Source: Salinivirgaceae bacterium | Lineage (GTDB): Bacteria; Bacteroidota; Bacteroidia; Bacteroidales; Salinivirgaceae | Direction: 5' to 3' | Length of the DNA: 64,000 bases | NCBI GenBank assembly: GCA_027858775.1 | Contig: JAQICA010000303.1 | Span: 1 to 64,000 of the forward strand | Shown: positions 8,094 to 16,469 of the stretch, in pieces | How the letters are laid out: each line of letters begins with the position of its first letter | How positions within the stretch are numbered: position 1 is the stretch's first letter | The notes under the pieces: generated by a model | Databases searched by the model: none | Seen by the model: the letters and a program-made list of their open reading frames with translations, nothing else | Told to the model about the DNA's origin: nothing | Made by a program: the position numbers and the translations under genes

Positions 8094-10129
8094 TGGAAGT
8101 ATTTAAGCAGAAGTTTATTGAAGAGGCAACAGAACAGATTAACGATCTGGAACAGGCATTGCTTCAGCTCGATCAGAATAAAGAGGATCTCGAAACCATC
8201 GAATCGATATTTCGAGTTATGCACTCCCTGAAAGGAGGTAGTGCGATGTTTGGCTTCGAAAAAATTGATCGGTTTACCCACATTCTCGAGAATATTTATG
8301 AAAGTATTCGCTCCGGAGAGGCTAAGGTTACTTCTGATATACTCGATCTTACTTTTCAGGCCGTAGATCACCTCCGGAAATTATTGGATGAGACACCTGA
8401 AAGTGAAAAGTTGCTCGAAAAGGAAAATAACAAATTTATTGAGCGAATACAAAAGGCTCTGGACGATAAAGCAGTTCCTGAGCACACCTCTTTGCAGGAT
8501 GAAAAAACGGAAGGGAAAGTGAAAACCTACTTTGTGCGATTTGTTCCCGATGAAGATATTATGCACAACGGTACCAATCCGCTTTACTTACTAGAAGATC
8601 TGGCCAATCTTGGAAATATCCTCATTGTACCAAATGTCGACAATATTCCCTCGTTTGAAAAGATCAATCCCGAAAAAACATATACTTCCTGGAATATTTT
8701 CCTAAGCACAAACGCCGGAATTAACGCCATAGTCGATGTCTTTATTTTTGTTGACGATGAGGCGAGAATTGAAACACATAAAATCTCTGATTACAACCTG
8801 CTTGAACTCGAAGCAGTAAGAAACATTTTAAAAGAAACACTTCACAAAAAACCAGAAATCAAACCAGCCGATATTCAGGAACTGATTATTGACCTTGAAA
8901 GCGTGTATCACGATAAGGAAGTTGAAGATATACAGCCCGATACGCGCAAAAAAGTTGAACATAGTATTTCCAGTATTCGTGTGGGAGCAGACAAACTTGA
9001 TAATTTAATTAATTGGGTTAGCGAACTTGTAACTATCCAAGCGCAACTGTCGCTCTATTCGCGTGAAAATAATAATCCCGGATTGGCGCCCATTGTAGAA
9101 GAAATTGAAAAAATTTCTCGCCGCCTCCGCGATGACGTTTTTAGTATCCGATTGATTCCAATTGCCAATATGGTAACCCGTTTCCAACGTTTAGTGCGGG
9201 AACTATCGAATGAACTCGGGAAAGAAGTTCTTTTCGAAACAAAAGGAACCGAAACCGAACTCGATAAGAACATGATTGAGATGTTAATAGATCCAATTAT
9301 GCACATTATCAGAAATAGCCTCGACCATGGAATAGAAATAAATGCAGCTGGACGAACTGCTGCCGGCAAAAAACCAAAGGGCACCATTACCCTTAATTCA
9401 TATTATTCGGGAACAAACGTTTATATTCAGATTATTGATGATGGACGGGGGCTTGACCCGCAAGCAATAAAGCAAAAAGCGGTAGAGAAAGGACTCATTG
9501 AAGAAGATGCCGAACTAACTGAAAAAGAAGCATACGATTTAATATTTTCATCTGGTTTTAGCACCGCAAAAGAAGTGACAAACGTTTCAGGGCGTGGCGT
9601 TGGTATGGATGTAGTTAAACGAAAAATTGCCGAACTACGTGGAGAAGTAGAAATGACCAGTGAAAAAGGAAAGGGAACAACTGTAACCATAAAACTTCCA
9701 CTTACACTTTCAATTATAGACGGATTGCTCGTGCGAATTGAAAAAACCAAATTTGTAATTCCACTTTCCGCAGTCCATAAAATCTATGAGTTTACTCATA
9801 CCGAAATCGAAGAGGCCATAAACAACCTTTTCCTTGCCGATGAAAAACGCGTACCTTTTATCTATTTACGTAAAGTGTTTAACATCGAAGGAGCACCACC
9901 CGAAATTGAACGAATCGTAAATGTTGAGTATCAAGATACTTTCATGGGTCTCACGGTCGACGAAATTATTGGGGAATATCAAGCTGTACTAAAGCCTTTG
10001 GGGCAAATGTACAAAGGAATCGATATAATTTCCGGAGCCACCATCCTCGGCGATGGTACCGTTGCACTTGTACTAGACCCCAATCGGGTGATTTTTGAAT
10101 TTGCCAATAACGAAAACCTTAAAGTTTAA
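8093..10129 (+). CDS. cheA: Chemotaxis histidine kinase CheA
   Basis: This 678-residue protein has the CheA domain order: P1 phosphotransfer domain with H44 in FRVMHSLKGGS; a long middle segment (about residues 140-245) resembling a CheA P2 response-regulator-docking domain; P3 dimerisation helices (SISSIRVGADKLDNLINW to SRRLRDDVFSIRLIPI); the ATP-binding P4 domain with N-box HIIRNSLDHG, G1 IDDGRGLD and G2 SGRGVGMD; and a C-terminal CheW-like P5 domain after LTLSIIDGLLVRI. All catalytic boxes are intact. It autophosphorylates and passes phosphate to CheY and CheB. It overlaps cheY by one base and is followed by cheW after 4 nt, so these three are one transcriptional unit. Confidence 0.96.
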   Translation: MEVFKQKFIEEATEQINDLEQALLQLDQNKEDLETIESIFRVMHSLKGGSAMFGFEKIDRFTHILENIYESIRSGEAKVTSDILDLTFQAVDHLRKLLDETPESEKLLEKENNKFIERIQKALDDKAVPEHTSLQDEKTEGKVKTYFVRFVPDEDIMHNGTNPLYLLEDLANLGNILIVPNVDNIPSFEKINPEKTYTSWNIFLSTNAGINAIVDVFIFVDDEARIETHKISDYNLLELEAVRNILKETLHKKPEIKPADIQELIIDLESVYHDKEVEDIQPDTRKKVEHSISSIRVGADKLDNLINWVSELVTIQAQLSLYSRENNNPGLAPIVEEIEKISRRLRDDVFSIRLIPIANMVTRFQRLVRELSNELGKEVLFETKGTETELDKNMIEMLIDPIMHIIRNSLDHGIEINAAGRTAAGKKPKGTITLNSYYSGTNVYIQIIDDGRGLDPQAIKQKAVEKGLIEEDAELTEKEAYDLIFSSGFSTAKEVTNVSGRGVGMDVVKRKIAELRGEVEMTSEKGKGTTVTIKLPLTLSIIDGLLVRIEKTKFVIPLSAVHKIYEFTHTEIEEAINNLFLADEKRVPFIYLRKVFNIEGAPPEIERIVNVEYQDTFMGLTVDEIIGEYQAVLKPLGQMYKGIDIISGATILGDGTVALVLDPNRVIFEFANNENLKV

Positions 10130-10133
10130 TATT

Positions 10134-10682
10134 ATGACTACAAAACATCAAAAATTAGAAAATATCTCAAACACAATGGAAACGTACCTGTCGTTCAGAC
10201 TTGGACGAGAGGTCTTTGCTGCATCTGTTCACCACGTGGTGAATATTCTAGAGCTAAAACCCATAACTAAAGTGCCTCACGCACCCGAATACATGAGTGG
10301 TGTCATTAATTTGCGAGGTCAGGTATTGCCAGTAATCGATATGCGTGTGAAGTTTGGAATGACGCCAACGGAACCCACAGTTGATACATGCATCATTGTT
10401 CTGAACCTCGAAATTGAGGAAGAGGAAGTTATTTTGGGAATTCTTGTAGATGCAGTTAGTGAAGTACTGGAGCTTGAAGGAGAACAAATTGAACCATCGC
10501 CAAGTATCGGTACAAAATACAAAGCAGAGTTTATTAAAGGAATGTGGAAAAAAGATGAAACATTCATCATGCTGCTGAATATTAACCTCGTTTTTACGCG
10601 CAATGAACTTGTTGTAGTTGAGGAGAAATCATCTCAGGCTGAAGTCGATGAGGTGAAAGAAAATGAAAAAACTGATGAGTAA
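10134..10682 (+). CDS. cheW: Chemotaxis adaptor CheW
   Basis: This 182-residue CheW-domain protein couples receptors to CheA. Typical stretches are TYLSFRLGREVFAA, EYMSGVINLRGQVLPVIDMR, VDAVSEVLEL and FIKGMWKKDETFIMLLNI. A tail rich in E, K and D (after residue 158) extends beyond the usual fold. The frame continues upstream into cheA, but the ATG at 10134, 4 nt after the cheA stop, gives a normal CheW N-terminus. Because no conventional receptor is encoded nearby, what this CheW bridges to CheA is an open question. Confidence 0.94.
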   Translation: MTTKHQKLENISNTMETYLSFRLGREVFAASVHHVVNILELKPITKVPHAPEYMSGVINLRGQVLPVIDMRVKFGMTPTEPTVDTCIIVLNLEIEEEEVILGILVDAVSEVLELEGEQIEPSPSIGTKYKAEFIKGMWKKDETFIMLLNINLVFTRNELVVVEEKSSQAEVDEVKENEKTDE

Positions 10683-10789
10683 AGATATACAAGTGATTTG
10701 AGTTATTAACACGCGGAAACCCTCAGAAATGCTCAGGTATACAGTTAAACGTGTGTTGCAATTCTGTTGGTCTGTAATAATATTAATGT

Positions 10790-10829
10790 TAGATTTAGCC
10801 TTGCTTAATTTAAAGTGAGGCTAAATTTA
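10790..10829 (+). other. Long hairpin just before the outer-membrane protein gene
   Basis: TAGATTTAGCC (10790-10800) pairs with GGCTAAATTTA (10819-10829), with one G-T wobble, and the stem extends inward by one more pair. It lies in the 158-nt gap between cheW and the next gene and ends 11 nt before the ATG at 10841. It has no following T-run, so it is not a standard terminator. It could be an attenuator or an mRNA processing or stability element that separates expression of the first and second halves of the che cluster. Confidence 0.5.
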
Positions 10830-10840
10830 ATATATTGAAT

Positions 10841-12103
10841 ATGAGGAGATTATTTTTTATTGGTTGGGTAACGGTGTTGCTCATTTCGGGTTTTTCAGGG
10901 TGGTCGCAAAATACAAGTGAGTGGAAAAGTAAATTATACGGATTTGTAAGAGCCGATGCGTTTTACGATTCACGCAAATCAGCAGAGGCTGTAGATGGAA
11001 TGTTATTGCTCTATCCACTCAACACATTGTATGATTCGGTAGGTAATGATATCAACAATATTGATCAGGTTACAATGACAAGTATTTCGAGTAGAATTGG
11101 CCTGAAAACAGGAGGCGGAAAAATATTTAATTCTTCGGCCATTGTTCAGGCAAGACTCGAAGCTGATTTTACTGCTCGATCGAATAGTAATTCATTGCGG
11201 ATGCGACATGCTTACGTGCAATTAAAATGGGAAAACCATAAACTACTGATGGGGCGTACATGGCACCCAATGTTCACTCCCGACGTATTTCCTTATACCC
11301 TCAGTATCAATGTGGGAGCCCCTTTTAATCCGTTTAATCGTAGCCCGCAACTTCGTTATACGGCCACTATTAAGCGGTTTTCTCTGTTGGCGGCACTGCT
11401 TTATCAAAACGATGCACTCAACTTAGGCCCCGATAGTAATAATGAGATTGTAAAACGACTCGATTTAATGCGAAATAGCATGATTCCAAATATACATTTG
11501 CAGGTCAAATATTCAACAGAACTTACGGCTATAGGTCTGTTTGCCGATTTTAAATCGTTGCGTCCACGCAATTTTACAACCGGAATAGTAGGGTTATTTA
11601 AAACAAATAATACCATCGAAAGCCTGAGTACTGGCATTTATGGCAAAGTAACCACAGGAAAATTTTGCCTTAAAGCAAAAACCATGCTTGGTCAAAATTT
11701 AACAGACCACTTAATGCTGGGCGGATACGCAGTTCATAAACTCGATGCCGCTACAGGAGAAGAAATTTATACAGCTTCGAACCACTCTTTTTCGTGGCTA
11801 AACTTTGAATATGGCAAAACATTTACCGGAGGACTGCTAATAGGATATAGTCATAATTTGGGCTTTTCAAACAATATTGTTCCAATCACGAATATTTATG
11901 CACGTGGGAGCGATATAGAATACCTATATCGCGTAAGCCCATATGTAAAGTGGCAATCAGAGCGCGTTGAATTGTGGGCAGAAACCGAAATAACCACCGC
12001 TGCATATGGCGATATCGATTATAACCATCGTGGTAGAGTGCAAAATAGTTCGGAAGTCACCAATGTTCGGGTTCAATTTTCATGTGTTTATCTTATAATG
12101 TAA
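10841..12103 (+). CDS. Porin-like outer-membrane beta-barrel protein
   Basis: This 420-residue protein starts with a signal peptide (MRRLFFIGWVTVLLIS, cut near SGWSQ). It continues with alternating hydrophobic/polar strands typical of a 14-18-strand barrel: KLYGFVRADAFYD, SRIGLKTGG, AYVQLKWENHKLLMGRTW and repeated YGKTFTGGLLIGYS-type turns. The opening GFVRADAFYDSR and the plug-like MGRTWHPMF region resemble Bacteroidota porins of the DcaP/alginate-porin kind, but I cannot name the family with certainty. It sits inside the chemosensory cluster between cheW and cheR, with only 4 nt to cheR, so the two are probably co-translated. An outer-membrane channel is not a normal chemotaxis component. 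It could admit the attractant or take part in surface output. Confidence 0.85.
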   Translation: MRRLFFIGWVTVLLISGFSGWSQNTSEWKSKLYGFVRADAFYDSRKSAEAVDGMLLLYPLNTLYDSVGNDINNIDQVTMTSISSRIGLKTGGGKIFNSSAIVQARLEADFTARSNSNSLRMRHAYVQLKWENHKLLMGRTWHPMFTPDVFPYTLSINVGAPFNPFNRSPQLRYTATIKRFSLLAALLYQNDALNLGPDSNNEIVKRLDLMRNSMIPNIHLQVKYSTELTAIGLFADFKSLRPRNFTTGIVGLFKTNNTIESLSTGIYGKVTTGKFCLKAKTMLGQNLTDHLMLGGYAVHKLDAATGEEIYTASNHSFSWLNFEYGKTFTGGLLIGYSHNLGFSNNIVPITNIYARGSDIEYLYRVSPYVKWQSERVELWAETEITTAAYGDIDYNHRGRVQNSSEVTNVRVQFSCVYLIM

Positions 12104-12107
12104 GAGT

Positions 12108-12953
12108 ATGAACGACCATGCAGGAAATTTTAATAATATACAATTAAACTCTAAAGAGTTTGAAAAATTAAGTACGTATATTTTTGGGAATTATGGAATA
12201 AAAATGCCGTTGGCAAAGAAAATAATGCTGCAAAGTAGGTTGCAGAAACGTCTAAGGCATTTGAATATTACCACATTTGAAAAATATATTCAATTTGTTT
12301 TTAGCGATAAAGGCAAAGAAGAAATAATTCACATGATGGATGTGGTATCGACCAATAAAACCGATTTTTTTCGTGAACCCACCCATTTTGAGTTCATGAG
12401 CGAAGAAATTTTGTCTGAAATCTATAACCGGAAACAAAATAATGTGAAAATATGGAGTGCGGGAAGCTCCAGTGGGGAAGAGGCATACACCATTACCATG
12501 GTAATGGAAGAGTTTATTGAAAAACATGGACACCTCAAATATGAAATTATCGGAGCCGATATTTCTACCGATATGCTTAAAAAGGCCATTAATGGCGTCT
12601 ATAAACTCGAGAAAGTATTTAATATTCCGGAGAGCTATAAGAGAAAATACCTGCTTAAAAGTAAAGATCCATTGAAGAAATTGGTTCGGATAAAATCACA
12701 TTTGCGAACAAAAGTAAAATTCTTTCGTTTGAACCTAATGGACACAGTGTACAATTTCCCAAAAGATTTTGATATGATTTTCTGTCGCAATACCTTAATT
12801 TATTTTGAGCGCGACACGCAGGAAAAGGTTATCAATAAATTGTGCGACCACTTGAAACCCGGTGGGTATTTTATTTTAGGCCATTCAGAGTCTATTACAA
12901 ATATGGATGTGCCTTTACAAAATATTAAGCCAACTATATTCAGAAAAAAATAG
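12108..12953 (+). CDS. cheR: Chemotaxis protein methyltransferase CheR
   Basis: CheR transfers methyl groups from S-adenosylmethionine to glutamates of chemoreceptors. The 281-residue protein has the all-helical N-terminal domain (about residues 15-90, ending TNKTDFFRE), the SAM-binding loop SAGSSSGEEAYT (117-128), IIGADISTDML and the late motif FDMIFCRNTLIYF. All match active CheR proteins. It begins 4 nt after the porin-like gene and is followed by a receiver gene after 4 nt. Its methylation target is not evident here, because no protein with a methyl-accepting hairpin is encoded in the window. Confidence 0.95.
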   Translation: MNDHAGNFNNIQLNSKEFEKLSTYIFGNYGIKMPLAKKIMLQSRLQKRLRHLNITTFEKYIQFVFSDKGKEEIIHMMDVVSTNKTDFFREPTHFEFMSEEILSEIYNRKQNNVKIWSAGSSSGEEAYTITMVMEEFIEKHGHLKYEIIGADISTDMLKKAINGVYKLEKVFNIPESYKRKYLLKSKDPLKKLVRIKSHLRTKVKFFRLNLMDTVYNFPKDFDMIFCRNTLIYFERDTQEKVINKLCDHLKPGGYFILGHSESITNMDVPLQNIKPTIFRKK

Positions 12954-12957
12954 CCCT

Positions 12958-13344
12958 ATGATGCTGAACCTTTTAATTATTGATGACGATATCTTTTTCA
13001 GAGAGTTGATAAAAGATATTTTACAAGACTATCCGGTAACAGTACACGAAGCTGCTAATGGAGAAGAAGGATTGGTGGTTATGCGACAAGAAACAATTAA
13101 AGTTGTAGTTACAGATATTATTATGCCCGAAAAAGAAGGACTCGAGAGCATTATGGAAATTTTGCAGAAGTATCCGGGCACAAAAATAGTAGCCGTTTCG
13201 GGAGGAGGGGCAGGTAGAGGTAGCGACTATTTAGAAATGGCAACCTCATTGGGTGCACACGCAACGCTGGCTAAACCCTTCGAAAAGGAAGAGTTAATCG
13301 AAGCGTTGAATCAGTTGACAGATAATAAGTTAGTTGTGGGTTGA
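12958..13344 (+). CDS. Single-domain response regulator in the che cluster
   Basis: This is a 128-residue receiver with acidic residues D9-D11, phospho-acceptor D53 in VVVTDIIMPEKEG and the lysine in LAKPFEKEEL. The switch-region position reads IVAVSGGGAGRGSDYL, with a serine and an unusual glycine-rich insert in place of the short loop normally seen. It begins at ATG 12958 (or 12961), 4 nt after cheR, and precedes the kinase-like gene at 13398. It may be a second target of CheA or a partner of that neighbouring protein; the sequence does not say which. Confidence 0.9.
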   Translation: MMLNLLIIDDDIFFRELIKDILQDYPVTVHEAANGEEGLVVMRQETIKVVVTDIIMPEKEGLESIMEILQKYPGTKIVAVSGGGAGRGSDYLEMATSLGAHATLAKPFEKEELIEALNQLTDNKLVVG

Positions 13345-13397
13345 TTTTCCGGTAGCTCCTGTTAAACAGTAAATAATTGATGTTAAAGCGGCATATT

Positions 13398-14309
13398 ATG
13401 GAAAAGAAAATTACAGATGAAGAATTGTTACGTGAATTAAGTATTCGTTTCGAACAAAACAAAACCGCACTTGAAGAACTGCGACATAAGTCTGAACAGC
13501 TGAAAAAGGTAAACGAAAAACTTAAAGAGTCAGAGTCGCTCAAAAGTCACTTCTTGTCAAATGTTACTAACGAAATTGTAAATCCGTTTGCATCCATACT
13601 TGGCTTGAGCCAAAATATTATGTCGCTGAGAGTCGACAATTACGAAAAAATTAAACCGCTTGCACAGCTAATTCATTCAGAAGCATTTAATCTTGATTTT
13701 CAACTGAAAAATATTTTTGCTGCGGCAAAAATTGAAGCCGGACTGGCTCAACCTGAATTATCAGCTGTGAATATCAGTTCGCTCATCGAAAGTGTAATCG
13801 AAAGTTATCGCTATAAAGCACGTCAAAAAGAGCTGAAAATTAAATTTCATTATCAGTCAAACACTCAAAATGGAACAATAACAGGCTTTCCTACGGATTC
13901 TGAAAAAGTGAAACTTATTATTTCCAACTTATTGAATAATAGTATCAAGTACAGCAATGCTGCGGAAAAAATCGATGTTTCAAGCTTTATCGATGATAAA
14001 GGAGCGCTTTCAATTGTGGTAAAAGATTATGGAAAAGGAATCAGCTCCGACGATAAAGAAAAGCTTTTCGACCGATTCGAAAAAGGAGTAGAGTCAATTC
14101 ATTCACTCAATGAAGGGTACGGTTTAGGCTTGTCGGTAACGAAAGCTTACGTTGAATTGCTGGAAGGGGAAGTGAACGTGAAAAGCGAACCCGGAAAAGG
14201 AGCCGAATTTGCCATTGTGTTGCCCCGCCCCGACGAAACTAATTTCCTGGAAGGTTTCTCAGACGATGGAAACCAAATATTTTTCGATGACTCTGATGAA
14301 GAATTTTAA
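13398..14309 (+). CDS. Histidine-kinase-like protein lacking the phospho-accepting histidine
   Basis: This 303-residue soluble protein has an N-terminal coiled coil (residues 1-50), a HisKA-like region and a complete HATPase domain. The ATP-site motifs are present: N-box NLLNNSIKY near 177, G1 DYGKGI at 210, F-box LFDRFEKG and G2 GYGLGLS at 240. The H-box reads FLSNVTNEIVNPF where active kinases have FLxNxSHEIRTPL, so the phosphorylated His is N58 and the R-T-P motif is also altered. The protein should bind ATP but cannot autophosphorylate in the usual way. It could be a pseudokinase, an allosteric partner of CheA or a phosphatase. I chose ATG 13398; ATG 13380 is possible. It is 9 nt upstream of cheD. 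Confidence 0.85.
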   Translation: MEKKITDEELLRELSIRFEQNKTALEELRHKSEQLKKVNEKLKESESLKSHFLSNVTNEIVNPFASILGLSQNIMSLRVDNYEKIKPLAQLIHSEAFNLDFQLKNIFAAAKIEAGLAQPELSAVNISSLIESVIESYRYKARQKELKIKFHYQSNTQNGTITGFPTDSEKVKLIISNLLNNSIKYSNAAEKIDVSSFIDDKGALSIVVKDYGKGISSDDKEKLFDRFEKGVESIHSLNEGYGLGLSVTKAYVELLEGEVNVKSEPGKGAEFAIVLPRPDETNFLEGFSDDGNQIFFDDSDEEF

Positions 14310-14318
14310 TATGTGTTT

Positions 14319-14795
14319 ATGGACAATTTGCCTGCATACTATTTATATCCTGCGAACTTATTTGTGTCTCCCGAAAAATATCTCATCAATACGTTGCTTG
14401 GGTCTTGTGTAGCTATTTGTTTGTTTGATCCCATTTCAAAAATTGGAGGGATGAACCATTACATGTTGCCACTTTGGAATGGAGAGGGGCTGGCATCTCC
14501 AAAATATGGAAATATTGCCATCGAAAAACTCCTTGAGAGCATGCTAAAGCATGGAGCCCGTAAACATAATATTATTGCTAAAATATTTGGTGGAGGAGAA
14601 GTTATTGAAACACACCATCATTATTTTAATATTGGTAAACGAAATATAGACCTGGCACATAGCTTTTTATCCGAATTGAAAATTCCTATAAAAGCAGAAA
14701 GCACTGGAGGGAAACTCGGCCGGAAAATTCAATTTCATACAGAGACAGGAAGCGTTAAAATGAAATACATAAATCGTCAGATTATAGAAGATTAG
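14319..14795 (+). CDS. cheD: Chemoreceptor glutamine deamidase CheD
   Basis: CheD deamidates glutamines on chemoreceptors and in many bacteria exchanges with a CheY-P phosphatase. The 158-residue protein has the catalytic cysteine C30 in LLGSCVAICLFD and histidine H47 in GGMNHYMLP, followed by IAKIFGGGEVI and GRKIQFHTETG, all family marks. A GTG at 14313 would add two codons; ATG 14319 is the simpler start. Presence of CheD with CheR and CheB means full adaptation chemistry is encoded, although no receptor substrate is. Confidence 0.93.
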   Translation: MDNLPAYYLYPANLFVSPEKYLINTLLGSCVAICLFDPISKIGGMNHYMLPLWNGEGLASPKYGNIAIEKLLESMLKHGARKHNIIAKIFGGGEVIETHHHYFNIGKRNIDLAHSFLSELKIPIKAESTGGKLGRKIQFHTETGSVKMKYINRQIIED

Positions 14796-14858
14796 ACATA
14801 GTTTTTTGTATTTTTAGAAACAAGTAATAATCTATATCCCGTAACAAAAGAACAGAAC

Positions 14859-15947
14859 ATGAGTAAAATCAGAGTATTGGTTGTCGACGATTCAGCTATT
14901 GTAAGGCAAACGCTTACTGAAATTCTTAATGCAGACAACGATATAGAAGTTATTGCAGTAGCTTCGGATCCATATTATGCCGCTAAAAAAATACAAAAAG
15001 AAGTTCCCGATGTAATTACACTCGATGTGGAGATGCCACGTATGGATGGCTTAACGTTTCTAAGAAAAATAATGACACAACACCCTTTACCTGTTATTAT
15101 TATTTCATCGCTTACTGCAAAAGGAACAGAAACGGCCATTAAAGCATTGGAATATGGTGCAGTCGATATTATTACCAAACCCAACATGAGCACAAAAGAC
15201 TTCTTTAAAGAGTCGAGTATGAAAATATGCGATGCTGTGAAGGGAGCTGCCCGGGCAAAAGTCAACCGAAAAAGCATTAAAACAATAAAAGAAATACATA
15301 GACCCATACAGGGTGTAACACCAAAACTCTCTGCCGATGCCGTGCTGCAACACAGGTCGGGTCGCAGTATGCTGGAAACTACCGATATTGTAATTGCCGT
15401 AGGAGCCTCAACCGGCGGAACAGAAGCATTGCGCGAGTTTCTGATGGGACTCCCCCCTGACAGCCCCGGAGTTGTTATTGTGCAACATATGCCGGAGCAC
15501 TTTACCCGCTCATTTGCCGAAAGGCTCAATGAATTGTGTCAAATTTCTGTTAAAGAAGCAGCTGAAAATGACACTGTAATTCGCGGTCGGGCTCTGATAG
15601 CTCCCGGAAACCATCACTTGCTGGTAAAACGATCTGGAGCGCGTTATTATGTTGCAATAAACAATGGGCCATTAGTCAATCGTCACCGCCCATCAGTAGA
15701 TGTTTTGTTTCGTTCCACTTCGCAGTATGTCGGTAAAAATGCAATTGGAATATTAATGACAGGAATGGGTGATGATGGTGCGCAGGGATTACTTGAAATG
15801 CGCGAAGCAGGAGCTATAACTGTTGCTCAGGACGAAAAATCATGCGTAGTATTTGGAATGCCTAAGGAAGCCATAGCCCGCGGAGCAGCTCAACATATTC
15901 TGCCACTCAACCAAATGGCAGGGTTTGTGGCCAAACACAGACGCTAA
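14859..15947 (+). CDS. cheB: Protein-glutamate methylesterase/response regulator CheB
   Basis: CheB removes receptor methyl groups after phosphorylation by CheA. The 362-residue protein has an N-terminal receiver (D10-D11, phospho-acceptor D56 in [12 protein letters not shown], lysine in IITKPN), a linker (about 125-172) and the esterase domain. The catalytic triad is visible: S184 in [10 protein letters not shown]210 in VQHMPEHF and the aspartate in GMGDDGAQG (305-306). It is the last of the tightly packed che genes and is followed by 522 nt without a gene. Confidence 0.96.
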   Translation: MSKIRVLVVDDSAIVRQTLTEILNADNDIEVIAVASDPYYAAKKIQKEVPDVITLDVEMPRMDGLTFLRKIMTQHPLPVIIISSLTAKGTETAIKALEYGAVDIITKPNMSTKDFFKESSMKICDAVKGAARAKVNRKSIKTIKEIHRPIQGVTPKLSADAVLQHRSGRSMLETTDIVIAVGASTGGTEALREFLMGLPPDSPGVVIVQHMPEHFTRSFAERLNELCQISVKEAAENDTVIRGRALIAPGNHHLLVKRSGARYYVAINNGPLVNRHRPSVDVLFRSTSQYVGKNAIGILMTGMGDDGAQGLLEMREAGAITVAQDEKSCVVFGMPKEAIARGAAQHILPLNQMAGFVAKHRR

Positions 15948-16040
15948 TTGTGCTTAAGAAAACCCCAATAACTCTATTGTAAGTGTCACGAAAACTATCT
16001 GCTTTTCTGAGTGCTTGATTCCAAAAGTTCAAGGCTTGGC

Positions 16041-16091
16041 CTTTCTGAAAATCAAGGCGTCCCGATTCTCGGGATAACTGTTTTCAGAAAG
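16041..16091. repeat. 51-nt palindromic repeat, copy 1
   Basis: Outer arms CTTTCTGAAAA (16041-16051) and TTTTCAGAAAG (16081-16091) form a perfect 11-bp stem. Inside it TCCCGA-TTC-TCGGGA (16060-16074) forms a second stem. The element aligns without gaps to 32085-32135 (34 of 51 bases identical), and the differences in the outer arms are mostly compensatory. This points to a small dispersed palindromic element of the genome rather than a terminator. Confidence 0.65.
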
Positions 16092-16423
16092 GGCGTAACG
16101 CAGAACCTTTAGCTCACGAACACAATTGAAAAATTATTTTAATTGTGAGTAAATTGGGCTTTTCGGGCAAGCACTAATTAAAGATTTAAAACGATTTTAA
16201 ATAATTTCAATTTCATAAAATTGTTGGTTTGTCACTTTTGTTCGGCATCATTATAAAAGTATGATTTTTAAGCAATAAACATGCTGGTTTTTAATAATGA
16301 TGATTGCTTTCCCGAAATCGAGTTCGTCGAATGCAACAATATGTATTTTCACAGAAAGAGGCTGTCGGTGAAAGTTTACAAAATCTTTTTGCCGTAATGC
16401 ACGCTTAGTAATTTAAAAAATAA

Positions 16424-16431
16424 TATATTTG
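16424..16431 (+). promoter_or_regulatory. -7 element upstream of the GAF/PAS sensor gene
   Basis: TATATTTG matches the Bacteroidota -7 consensus TAnnTTTG exactly and lies 38 nt before the ATG at 16470. No TTG at the right distance upstream is visible, so the -33 half is weak. This suggests that the sensor gene has its own promoter rather than being read from the che operon. Confidence 0.4.
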
Positions 16432-16469
16432 ATATTTGATAAACACCATGTTTATGAAAAAAATGTCTC

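Larger units (their letters stand above)
15948..16469. other. 522-nt gap after cheB with two inverted repeats
   Basis: No protein gene or RNA gene is recognisable here. The gap contains the 51-nt palindromic repeat at 16041-16091 and a second hairpin at 16121-16147, where CACAATT pairs with AATTGTG and the inner A/T bases can also pair. A -7-like element (16424) precedes the next gene. The rest is A+T-rich sequence in which I see nothing. Confidence 0.6.

Noticed and set aside
9055-9387. Long antisense frames inside cheA, cheB, aconitase and others (for example 14975-15529 and 46764-47141)
   Set aside because: They lie opposite well-supported genes, have low-complexity Ser-rich or Cys-rich composition and match no family; they are mirror frames of real coding sequence.
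16121-16147. Hairpin CACAATT/AATTGTG after cheB as a terminator
   Set aside because: The stem is almost entirely A/T and lies 170 nt after the cheB stop with no T-run, so I could not call it a terminator.
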